Positions 6,930-12,973 of a stretch of DNA of 12,973 nt are shown in pieces. The notes under the pieces were generated by a model. It saw nothing but the letters and a program-made list of their open reading frames with translations, was not told where the DNA came from and ran no database searches. Origin of the DNA: Acidobacteriota bacterium (GTDB lineage: Bacteria > Acidobacteriota > Terriglobia > UBA7540); the NCBI GenBank assembly GCA_003224635.1, contig QHZK01000072.1:1-12973 (forward strand). The letters run 5' to 3'. The stretch's first letter is position 1; every line of letters begins with the position of its first letter. The position numbers and the translations under genes are program-made.

Positions 6930-8123
6930 TTACTGGGGTTCCTTGGAGAGACCCGGATCTTCGGGAAACTCCTCTTCGGTCTTGTCCTGGGACCCGGAGA
7001 CCATGATATCCGGTCGCCTATTCCGCTCCTGTTCGGCTTCTCGGAGCTTCGCGAACCGGTCCAGCTCGGCCTTCTCTTCTTTTGTCCTTCCGAGCTTTCG
7101 ATAGGCTTGGGCCAGGAGGTAGTGGGTGGCCGGTTCGTCCGGGTCCAGTTGGTTGACTTTCTCCAGTTGGACGATCGCGCCCGCAAAGTCGCCGGTCTGA
7201 ATCAGCGCCCTGCCCAGGTCCCGATAGGCCTGCCCGAGGTCCGGCTTCTGCCGGACCGCTGTCCGCAGATAGAGAAAAGCCTGATCGTATTGCCTTTTCG
7301 CGACATAGACATTTCCCAGCTTCCACGTAGCCAGGTAATTCTCCGGGGCGATCTGCAATTCTTTGCGAAATTCCGCCTCTGCCTGATCGAACTCCTTGTT
7401 TTTCCAATAAATGTTGCCCAGGGCGTAGTGCAGTTCGGGCGCGTCAGGCTTTTTGGCGATGGCTGTCTTGTATTCTTCTGCGGCCGCTCGCGGATCCCGC
7501 CGGGCTTCGTAATAAGCCCCCAGAAGCTGATGAGCTCGATAAGAATCAGGATCGATCTGGTCCATCTTCTCGTAGGTGCTCGTCATCAGTTTCGTATAGA
7601 CTCTTCCCAAGCTGTAGAGCACTTCGACGTCGCGTGGAAAGAGTTCAGCCGCTTTTCGCAAGACCGTAAGCGCCTCATCGTCTCGGCCTAGCTCACTGTA
7701 ACTTAGTCCCAGGTTGAGATAGGCCCGCGCTTCTTTAGGGTTCAAGGAAATTGCCTTTCTCAAGGGATCCAGAGATTTCTCATACTGATTGGTGCGAACG
7801 TAAGCCATTCCCAGGAAAAGATTGGCGCCGAGGATGTCGGGTCTCAGCTCGAGCGCTCGCTGAAGCGCCTTGATGGCCTCGTCATTTTTCCCCTGGAGGT
7901 AATACACGAGTCCAAGGTTCGTGTGGACCTCGGCGAGCTCCGGCCTGAGCTTGAGCACCGTCTGGTATTCGGCCGCCGCTGTTGCGTAATCACCCGTTTT
8001 CTCGGCCCGCTGGGCCGCTTGGAAGTGTTCCCGGACTTGCTCGTCATCCGCAGCTTGAGCCCCCAAGGATACCGGGAACAGAAATGCGGTCAAGAGGGCC
8101 AGCTCAAGAAGCCTCGCGCGCAT
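6930..8123 (-). CDS. Exported TPR-repeat protein, 397 aa (ten-unit family)
   Basis: A clear Sec signal peptide (MRARLLELALLTAFLFPVSL, probable cleavage after AQA at residue 24) precedes a solenoid of ten TPR units at residues 30-364. Nine units are 34 residues. The fifth is 29 residues and ends MDQIDPDS (about 187-194), exactly as in the two complete paralogs on the other strand. A 33-residue acidic, Pro-rich tail follows. Several phrases are near identical to paralog 1601-2749, for example KKPDAPELHYALG versus KRPDAPGLHYALG. ATG 8123 is preferred because GAGG lies 8 bases upstream (8132-8135); a TTG at 8129 would add two residues but leaves that site too close. It is upstream of and codirectional with the TonB receptor. 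It probably acts in the periplasm; ligand unknown. Confidence 0.94.
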   Translation of the reverse strand: MRARLLELALLTAFLFPVSLGAQAADDEQVREHFQAAQRAEKTGDYATAAAEYQTVLKLRPELAEVHTNLGLVYYLQGKNDEAIKALQRALELRPDILGANLFLGMAYVRTNQYEKSLDPLRKAISLNPKEARAYLNLGLSYSELGRDDEALTVLRKAAELFPRDVEVLYSLGRVYTKLMTSTYEKMDQIDPDSYRAHQLLGAYYEARRDPRAAAEEYKTAIAKKPDAPELHYALGNIYWKNKEFDQAEAEFRKELQIAPENYLATWKLGNVYVAKRQYDQAFLYLRTAVRQKPDLGQAYRDLGRALIQTGDFAGAIVQLEKVNQLDPDEPATHYLLAQAYRKLGRTKEEKAELDRFAKLREAEQERNRRPDIMVSGSQDKTEEEFPEDPGLSKEPQ

Positions 8124-8239
8124 CTTCAACGCCTCGCCATCAGGAACAAAGACTAATCAAGGGAGGACCAAAAAGCAAATTTTGAAAGACAATACCGGGC
8201 GGCAACGCGGGGTCTGCTGAGGAACAAGCGAGAATATCC

Positions 8240-8268
8240 TTGACACCCAACAGCAAGTTCCGCTAAAG
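8240..8268 (+). promoter_or_regulatory. Candidate promoter for the GH28 gene
   Basis: A perfect TTGACA -35 box lies at 8240-8245. At 16-18 bases downstream the -10 position holds GCTAAAGA, only about a 3/6 match to TATAAT. The location, roughly 65 bases before the start codon at 8334, is suitable, but the weak -10 keeps confidence low. Confidence 0.35.
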
Positions 8269-8320
8269 AGAACAATCTGAAACCGGGTTCCGTGCAGATC
8301 TGTTTGCTGGCCAGGGTTCG

Positions 8321-8328
8321 GGGAGGAG
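8321..8328 (+). promoter_or_regulatory. Shine-Dalgarno site of the GH28 gene
   Basis: GGGAGGAG ends 5 bases before ATG 8334. It decides for this ATG over the GTG at 8292 (14 residues longer) and the internal ATG at 8457, which directly precedes the hydrophobic signal stretch. Confidence 0.8.
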
Positions 8329-8333
8329 CGCCC

Positions 8334-10052
8334 ATGAGAATTCTATCTGTCAGCCAACTTCCTGCCAGCCAAGTGTGCCCGGCCTGTACTGAAAGGCAGG
8401 GCGCGCGGACCGCGTCCCGGGCGCGTGCCAGGGCGCCCGCAACGAGAATCGCTCTGATGGGTCTCGCCCTGGCCGCCTCGCTTTCGGTTCCCCTGCTGCG
8501 CGCTGAAGGAAAGCTCGCCGTCTTTGATGTGAGAGATTACGGAGCTACAGGCAAGAAAGAAGACAGCGCCCAAAAGGCCATTCAAAAGGCCGTAGACGCG
8601 TGCGCCAAAGCCGGCGGAGGGACAGTTTATCTGCCTCCGGGCGAGTATACGTCAGGAACGATTCGCCTGCGCAGTCACGTCAGGCTTTACGTGGAGAGCG
8701 GCGCCACGCTGTTCGCGTCCCAGGACCCCGCCGCATTTGACAAGCCTGCGTTACTGTACGGCGAGGACCTCCAGAACATCTCGATTGAGGGCCGGGGGAC
8801 CGTCGACGGCCAGGCGGAGTACATATGGAAAATGAATGACCTCGACGATGCTTTCATTCGCGACAACATGCTCCTGGCGCAGTCGCTGGGCAAGCCGCTC
8901 ATGCGCCCTTTTCCGAAAGGGTATCCAACGCGGACCATGTACCCGCACTTGATTCAACTGCTGCGCTCGAAGGATGTCAAAATCCTGGGTCTTTCGTTTC
9001 TTCATTCGCCGAGCTGGACCATCAATCCCTACGGTTGCGAGCGGCTGACCATCGACGGCATTTACATTTACACCGACCAGAAATACGGCGTGTGGGCCGA
9101 CGGCATCGACCCGGACGGCTGCAAGGACGTGATCATCTCGAACAGCACCATCGAAACCGGCGACGACGCGATCGTGTTCTACTCGATGAACTGGTACGGT
9201 CCGGCGCTGCCCTGCGAGAACATCACCATCACGAATTGTCGCCTGTCCTCGGCTTCGAGCGCGATCAAATTCTGCGACGGCAACATGAACTCGGTCCGCA
9301 ACGTGACCATCGACAACTGCGTGATCACGGGCTCCAACCGCGGCATCGCTTTCATGGTGTTTGACGGCGGCTACGTCGATAACGTGGTGTTGTCGAACCT
9401 GGTCGTCAATTGCATCCGTTACGACTGGTACTGGTGGGGCAACGGCGACCCCATCTACTTCACCATCAAAAGGCGTAATGAAGTCTCGGGCCAGCCGGCC
9501 AAGCCCGATGAACCGCCCGCCGGCTCGATTCGAAACGTCCTGATCCGCAACGTCGTCGCTCACGGCAAAGGGTCCTGCCTGATCACGGGGCACCCGGATA
9601 GCTGGCTCGATCACGTCAGCCTGGAGAACGTCAAGCTGTTCCTCTCGACCGATCCTTCGGCCGCGTATGACCGGTCCGTGAACGCCATGCAGTTTCGCTA
9701 TGCCAGGAACCTCGAATTGAAGGACGTCGAGGTGATCTGGGACAAACCCGAATCCAACAAATGGCAGAGCGCGCTTTACTTCGAGGACATCTCGGGATTG
9801 AGGCTCGACAGCTTCACGGGCAGGCCGGCGAAGCTTCAGACGGATCTTCCGGCCGTGATTCTCGATCAGGTCGATGGCGCCAGAATCTCGAATTCAAAGG
9901 CTCAAACTGGAACGCAAGTTTTCCTCAGCGTGAAGGGCTCGAAGAGCCGGTCGGTCTACGTTTCCGGCAACGAGCTGCACGAAGCGCGGGCCGGTTATCA
10001 ACTTGACAGCGATGTTAAAGAGGGGACCGTCAAGGCGGTCGCCAATTTTTAG
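8334..10052 (+). CDS. Exported GH28-family (polygalacturonase-like) beta-helix protein, 572 aa
   Basis: After a long basic N-region (Arg-rich, residues 21-38) comes a hydrophobic export segment (about 39-55, MGLALAASLSVPLL). The mature part opens VFDVRDYGATGKKEDSAQKAIQKAVDAC, the usual N-terminal turn of pectinase-type right-handed beta-helices. It continues with GGGTVYLPPGEYTSGTI (95-110) and GRGTVDGQ (153-160). The GH28 core is at about 200-345: HLIQLLRSKDVKILGLSFLHSPSW, then ADGIDPDGC (255-263) and ETGDDAI (274-280). D256, D277 and D278 match the acidic residues of the NTD and DD motifs. The GHG motif of classical polygalacturonases is not present; SSASSAIKFCDG (305-316) occupies that region. 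This points to a GH28-like hydrolase acting on pectin-type or related polysaccharide, but with uncertain substrate. It lies divergent from a TPR gene and 16 bases from the convergent CRTAC1-like gene. Confidence 0.9.
   Translation: MRILSVSQLPASQVCPACTERQGARTASRARARAPATRIALMGLALAASLSVPLLRAEGKLAVFDVRDYGATGKKEDSAQKAIQKAVDACAKAGGGTVYLPPGEYTSGTIRLRSHVRLYVESGATLFASQDPAAFDKPALLYGEDLQNISIEGRGTVDGQAEYIWKMNDLDDAFIRDNMLLAQSLGKPLMRPFPKGYPTRTMYPHLIQLLRSKDVKILGLSFLHSPSWTINPYGCERLTIDGIYIYTDQKYGVWADGIDPDGCKDVIISNSTIETGDDAIVFYSMNWYGPALPCENITITNCRLSSASSAIKFCDGNMNSVRNVTIDNCVITGSNRGIAFMVFDGGYVDNVVLSNLVVNCIRYDWYWWGNGDPIYFTIKRRNEVSGQPAKPDEPPAGSIRNVLIRNVVAHGKGSCLITGHPDSWLDHVSLENVKLFLSTDPSAAYDRSVNAMQFRYARNLELKDVEVIWDKPESNKWQSALYFEDISGLRLDSFTGRPAKLQTDLPAVILDQVDGARISNSKAQTGTQVFLSVKGSKSRSVYVSGNELHEARAGYQLDSDVKEGTVKAVANF
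10025..10049 (+). terminator. Possible weak terminator at the end of the GH28 gene
   Basis: GACCG (10025-10029) and CGGTC (10036-10040) can form a 5-bp stem with a 6-base loop, followed after five bases by TTTTT. It lies inside the last codons of the gene. The stem is short and the T-run is displaced, so this is tentative. Only 16 bases separate the stops of the two convergent genes, leaving no room for another signal. Confidence 0.25.
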
Positions 10053-10068
10053 CCGCTGTTACCCCAAG

Positions 10069-11886
10069 TCACTGCGCGCCGGCTTGAATATTCCTAGTGC
10101 GCGAGGCTTTTCGCCCCGCGACCAGCGGGTCCGGCTTGAGCCAATTCCCTTCCCGGGCCAGATAGAAGGCATTGACGGCCACGTTCGCATATCGATCCAC
10201 TTGGCGGCTGGGCCAGCGGATTTCAATCAGGTCCGCCAGCTTTAGGTCGCCCATGCCGATGTGGACTCTCAGGTCGTTGCCCGACAAATAGCTTTCGCTG
10301 CTTCTCACCTCAAAGATACGGCGCACCCCCCCGGCGGTGACCGTGACGCGAGCCCCGATTCCGCTCCGGTTGCTCTTTACGCCTTCGGTCCGTATCGCCA
10401 GCCAGTTTTTCTGGTTGCCGCGGTCGTTGCGCAACAATGTTGGAACGTCGTTCTTGTTGATCACCAGCACGTCGATGTCGCCGTCGTTGTCGATATCGGC
10501 AAACGCCGCGCCTCGACCGGAGCGCTTCTTCAGTTTGCCGAGTCCGGCGACCTCGGACACATCCACGAACCTCTTGCCCTGCAGATTGCGCAAGAGGTAA
10601 TTCGGTTCGGCGAAAGTATCCTGCGGGTAGACCCTTTCGATCTGTTCGTTGGTATGGCCGAATGTGATCCACAGGTCCAGCCATCCGTCGTCGTCGAAAT
10701 CGAAAAATCCTGTTCCCCACGCGCAGTAATCATAGCCGAGATGGGACAGACCTTTGAACAGGGTTGTATCGGCGAAGGAATGCGAGCCTTGATTCTCGTA
10801 GAGCGTGTTATTCTGCCGGATCCAGTTGGCGATGAATACGTCCAGCAGGCCATCGTTGTTGTAGTCGCCGACGGTTACGCCCATCGTACCCTGGGGATTG
10901 CCGTAGCCATCGACGGCCAGGCCCGATTCAAAGCTCGCGTCCTTGAATGTGCCGTCACCCTTGTTAACGTAAAAGAAATTCGGACCCACGTCGTTCACCT
11001 GGTAGATATCCTGGAGCCCGCGGTTGTCGAAGTCGCCGAAGACCGCGCCAAAGCCCCTGCCGGGGTCTTGGCGGACCAAGCCCGCGGCTCGGGTCACATC
11101 CGTAAAGGTCCCATCACGGTTGTTATGGTAGAGGATGGCCTGCTCGCCTTCGAAGTCATCCGGAGGGCAGGCGATGGGTACCCCTTTCATCACACACGCC
11201 TGGGGCTGGCTCGGCCGCGGAGCGGGATGCCGCGGGTCTAACTTGACGAAGTTTGTCACGTAGAGGTCGAGATAACCATCGTTGTCATAGTCTGCAAAGG
11301 CCGCGCCCATGCTCCATTTCGGGAAGCCCCAGTGAGGATCTCGAACGCCCGCCGATTCGCCAACCTCCGTGAAGCTGCCGTCCCCATTATTTCGATAAAG
11401 TGGGTTCGGGCCGAGGCCGGTGACGTAGAGATCGGGAAAGCCGTCGTTATTGTAGTCGCCCACGGCGCAGCCGCTGTGCCAGCCGCTATTCGCTAAATGA
11501 GCCTGCGCCGTGACGTCGGCGAACGTTCCGTCACCATTGTTCCGCAAGAGGTAATCGTGGGGAGATTTGCCCGCTGCCTCAGACTTGCGCGACGAACCGT
11601 TGACCAGGAAAATGTCCTGATAACCGTCGTTGTTATAATCCAGAAAGCATGCGCCTTGCCCGTTCACCTCCTGCAAGTCCTCGCTCACTTCGTCCCCGCA
11701 GATGATCTTCATGTTCAGACCGGCTCGCTCAGTGATATCCGTGAAAGCCGGCAAGGCGAGGCCAGGGCGATCGAGGGTCTCGTCCGCAGGCTCGACTGGG
11801 GTCCGAATCCCCGCGGCGATTACCACCATGGCCGCAAACAGGCAGCACAAAGGAACCCAAAACGCCTTGGGCGGAGCGCTCTTCAT
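10069..11886 (-). CDS. CRTAC1/ASPIC-UnbV family FG-GAP repeat protein, 605 aa
   Basis: An N-terminal hydrophobic stretch (about 8-26, FWVPLCCLFAAMVVIAAG) acts as signal peptide or anchor. The start of the mature domain, FTDITERAGL (48-56), is characteristic of this family. Seven FG-GAP/VCBS-type calcium-loop motifs of the form DxDxDGxxD are visible at about 83, 144, 199, 285, 341, 396 and 464; they imply a seven-bladed extracytoplasmic beta-propeller. The one at 285 reads DFDNRGLQD, with Arg in place of a conserved Asp. Between loops recur blade segments such as LYRNNGDGSFTEV. Residues about 505-575 (SGIGARVTV, SSESYLSGND, IEIRWPS) are the ASPIC/UnbV domain. The family is common in Acidobacteriota and often found near secreted TPR proteins, but its biochemical role is not established; adhesion or ligand binding is likely. 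No clear ribosome site precedes ATG 11886. Confidence 0.93.
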   Translation of the reverse strand: MKSAPPKAFWVPLCCLFAAMVVIAAGIRTPVEPADETLDRPGLALPAFTDITERAGLNMKIICGDEVSEDLQEVNGQGACFLDYNNDGYQDIFLVNGSSRKSEAAGKSPHDYLLRNNGDGTFADVTAQAHLANSGWHSGCAVGDYNNDGFPDLYVTGLGPNPLYRNNGDGSFTEVGESAGVRDPHWGFPKWSMGAAFADYDNDGYLDLYVTNFVKLDPRHPAPRPSQPQACVMKGVPIACPPDDFEGEQAILYHNNRDGTFTDVTRAAGLVRQDPGRGFGAVFGDFDNRGLQDIYQVNDVGPNFFYVNKGDGTFKDASFESGLAVDGYGNPQGTMGVTVGDYNNDGLLDVFIANWIRQNNTLYENQGSHSFADTTLFKGLSHLGYDYCAWGTGFFDFDDDGWLDLWITFGHTNEQIERVYPQDTFAEPNYLLRNLQGKRFVDVSEVAGLGKLKKRSGRGAAFADIDNDGDIDVLVINKNDVPTLLRNDRGNQKNWLAIRTEGVKSNRSGIGARVTVTAGGVRRIFEVRSSESYLSGNDLRVHIGMGDLKLADLIEIRWPSRQVDRYANVAVNAFYLAREGNWLKPDPLVAGRKASRTRNIQAGAQ

Positions 11887-11927
11887 GAGGTAATACCCGT
11901 CGCATCGGGCTTCTACGCTTCCCGGTC

Positions 11928-11961
11928 ATTATACGGAATTCTCGGTCACCCTCATCGTCAA
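11928..11961 (-). promoter_or_regulatory. Candidate promoter for the CRTAC1-like gene
   Basis: On the minus strand a perfect -10 box TATAAT lies at 11928-11933, about 42 bases before the start codon. The best upstream -35 (TTGACG, 11956-11961) is 22 bases away, longer than the usual 16-18, so either a poorer -35 is used or this is chance. Confidence 0.35.
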
Positions 11962-11973
11962 GGTTAACCTGTC

Positions 11974-12002
11974 TTGCGTGGCGCGGAGAGACACACTAAG
12001 AT
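11974..12002 (+). promoter_or_regulatory. Candidate promoter for the PQQ dehydrogenase gene
   Basis: TTGCGT (11974-11979) and TAAGAT (11997-12002) are separated by exactly 17 bases, giving 3/6 and 4/6 matches to sigma70 consensus. Transcription would start near 12009, just before the ribosome-binding site GAGGAGG at 12021-12027. The matches are moderate. Confidence 0.4.
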
Positions 12003-12020
12003 GCCTCCGCCTTTGCTCCT

Positions 12021-12027
12021 GAGGAGG
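12021..12027 (+). promoter_or_regulatory. Shine-Dalgarno site of the PQQ dehydrogenase
   Basis: GAGGAGG lies 11 bases before ATG 12039. Spacing is slightly long, but it supports this start, which is followed directly by a signal peptide. Confidence 0.65.
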
Positions 12028-12038
12028 AATCGCCCAAG

Positions 12039-12973
12039 ATGCGGACGTGGTTCGTTCTGGTGACGCTTCTGTTTTGTTCATTCGGATATTCGGTCGAGGC
12101 GCCGGACGGCGCCGCGATTTTCAAGCGCTCGTGCGCGGTCTGCCATCGCGCTGGGAGCGGCACGCGCGCGCCGTCGCCGGCCGTCCTGCAACAGATGACG
12201 CGGGAAAGCATCCTTCGGGCGCTCGAGACAGGCAAGATGAAAACCCAAGGCTCCCTGCTCACCCAAGCTGAGCGTGAGGCCGTCGCCGAGTATTTGGCCA
12301 AACCGGCCGCAGCAACATCGAAGCAAGCCGGCAACTTCTGCTCGAACCCCACGCCGTGGGTCGAAGATGGTCCCGGCTGGAACGGTTGGAGCGCCAGCAC
12401 GACCAACGGCCGCTTTCAGCCCGGTCGAGTTGAGGGGCTCGACCGGAAGAATGTTCCCCGGCTCAAGCTTCGATGGGCGTTTGGCTTCCCGGGTTCTTCG
12501 TCCATCAATTCTCAGCCTACGATTTTCGCGGGCCACGTCTTCGTCGGCAGCGAGGAAGGCGTGGTGTATTCGCTCAATGCTCGGACCGGCTGTATCGATT
12601 GGACCTTCAAAGCGACCACGACCGTCCGGGCCGCCGTAGTGATCGACCCTGAGACTCGGATGGCCCTGTTCGGCGACCTCGCTGCAAACGTCTATGCCGT
12701 GGATGCAATCACTGGCCGGCTGGTCTGGCAGAAGCGCGTCGATTCTCATCCGGTGGCGCGGATCACCGGCTCCCCGTTGCTGGTCGGAGCCCGGCTCTAC
12801 GTGCCAGTCTCTTCGGGCGAAGAGGGCTCGGCAGCAGCCCCCCACTACCCGTGCTGCACCTTCCGCGGGAATGTCGTGGCACTCGAAGTTCCAACCGGGA
12901 AAGACATCTGGAAGGCTTACACGATTCCTGGTGAGCCGCAGCGAATCGGCGCGAACGCGGTCGGCGCTCCAAT
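12039..12973 (+). CDS. Cytochrome c-PQQ dehydrogenase fusion (polyvinyl-alcohol-dehydrogenase-like), N-terminal part
   Basis: The frame is open from ATG 12039 to the window end (311 codons) and continues beyond it. Residues 1-20 are a signal peptide (TWFVLVTLLFCSFGYSVEA). A short cytochrome c domain follows (about 21-90) with heme-binding CAVCH at 32-36 and a likely axial Met67 in GKMKTQG. From about 100 on comes a PQQ-type beta-propeller: WNGWSASTTNGRFQ, then blade repeats VFVGSEEGVVYSLNARTG and NVYAVDAITGRLVWQ. Adjacent cysteines C272-C273 in HYPCCTFRGNVVALE recall the vicinal disulfide of quinoprotein alcohol dehydrogenases and the sequence style of polyvinyl-alcohol dehydrogenases. The expected role is periplasmic oxidation of an alcohol substrate, with electrons passed through the fused heme. 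True substrate is unknown; many relatives are annotated this way without biochemistry. It is divergent from the CRTAC1-like gene. Confidence 0.9.
   Translation, partial: MRTWFVLVTLLFCSFGYSVEAPDGAAIFKRSCAVCHRAGSGTRAPSPAVLQQMTRESILRALETGKMKTQGSLLTQAEREAVAEYLAKPAAATSKQAGNFCSNPTPWVEDGPGWNGWSASTTNGRFQPGRVEGLDRKNVPRLKLRWAFGFPGSSSINSQPTIFAGHVFVGSEEGVVYSLNARTGCIDWTFKATTTVRAAVVIDPETRMALFGDLAANVYAVDAITGRLVWQKRVDSHPVARITGSPLLVGARLYVPVSSGEEGSAAAPHYPCCTFRGNVVALEVPTGKDIWKAYTIPGEPQRIGANAVGAP

Larger units (their letters stand above)
8124..8333. other. Divergent intergenic region between TPR and GH28 genes
   Basis: These 210 bases separate two divergently transcribed genes. The right half carries a candidate promoter and a strong ribosome-binding site for the GH28 gene. 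No convincing promoter could be picked on the minus strand for the TPR gene beyond the GAGG ribosome site. No RNA gene or repeat was seen. Confidence 0.6.
11887..12038. other. Divergent intergenic region between CRTAC1-like and PQQ dehydrogenase genes
   Basis: These 152 bases separate two divergently transcribed genes and hold candidate promoter elements for both strands, listed separately, plus a ribosome-binding site for the plus-strand gene. A small inverted repeat CCCG-TCGCAT-CGGG (11896-11909) lies just upstream of the minus-strand ATG. No other structure was seen. Confidence 0.6.

Noticed and set aside
6722..7186. 155-residue N-terminal extension of the TonB receptor frame
   Set aside because: It is rich in Arg, Ser and Pro, has no signal peptide, overlaps the upstream TPR coding region in another frame, and lies before a strong ribosome site and signal peptide at 6721.
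6546..7691. 381-codon open frame on the plus strand
   Set aside because: It is antisense to the TPR gene at 6930-8123 and the receptor 5' end; its protein has no family features and crosses the promoter gap. A codon-bias shadow.
8751..9614. 287-codon open frame on the minus strand, Val/Asp/Arg-rich
   Set aside because: Antisense to the conserved GH28 core; composition is that expected from a reverse-read high-GC gene.
10261..11241. 326-codon open frame on the plus strand with Val/Asp-rich repeats
   Set aside because: Antisense image of the calcium-loop repeats of the CRTAC1-like gene; no ribosome site or domain.
12001..12063. Short frame from ATG 12001 before the PQQ gene
   Set aside because: It encodes about 20 Pro/Arg-rich residues, its ATG overlaps the candidate -10 box, and it has no ribosome site.
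12078..12845. 255-codon open frame on the minus strand
   Set aside because: Antisense to the cytochrome c and PQQ propeller coding region, which has clear motifs and a ribosome site on the plus strand.

Overview
The window looks like a piece of an acidobacterial (Acidobacteriota, possibly Bryobacterales/Solibacter-like) chromosome. This is inferred from the combination of a very large Oar-type TonB-dependent receptor with an N-terminal carboxypeptidase-regulatory-like domain, several secreted TPR proteins, a CRTAC1/ASPIC-UnbV FG-GAP protein, a GH28-type beta-helix protein and a cytochrome c/PQQ dehydrogenase fusion. GC is moderately high. Nothing in the window identifies species or genus. No tRNA, rRNA, CRISPR array, insertion sequence or prophage gene was seen.

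Layout. Bases 1-2749 (+ strand) hold three tandem TPR genes: the 3' end of one, then two complete ones, tightly packed with a 32-base gap and an 8-base overlap. A strong hairpin terminator lies at 2798-2837, between these genes and the convergent TonB-dependent receptor on the minus strand (2858-6721). Upstream of the receptor on the same strand is a fourth TPR gene (6930-8123). A consensus-like promoter in the gap between them (6849-6876) suggests the receptor has its own transcript. Reading outward from the divergent gap 8124-8333, a GH28-family beta-helix protein runs on + (8334-10052). It converges with a CRTAC1/ASPIC-UnbV beta-propeller gene on minus (10069-11886). A second divergent gap (11887-12038) leads to a + strand cytochrome c-PQQ dehydrogenase of polyvinyl-alcohol-dehydrogenase type (12039 onward) that is cut by the window end.

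How the genes may work together. Every gene whose N terminus is visible appears to encode an exported protein. The set (TonB-dependent outer-membrane receptor, periplasmic TPR solenoids, carbohydrate-active beta-helix enzyme, periplasmic quinoprotein) is compatible with an envelope module for capture and processing of plant- or microbe-derived polymers. That functional link is inference; the gene neighbourhood is the only evidence.

The most striking direct observation is that the three complete TPR proteins share one exact architecture: ten TPR-like units, nine of 34 residues and the fifth of exactly 29 residues ending in Pro-Asp-Ser. They therefore form a defined paralogous family, not generic TPR proteins, and sit on both sides of a TonB-dependent receptor.
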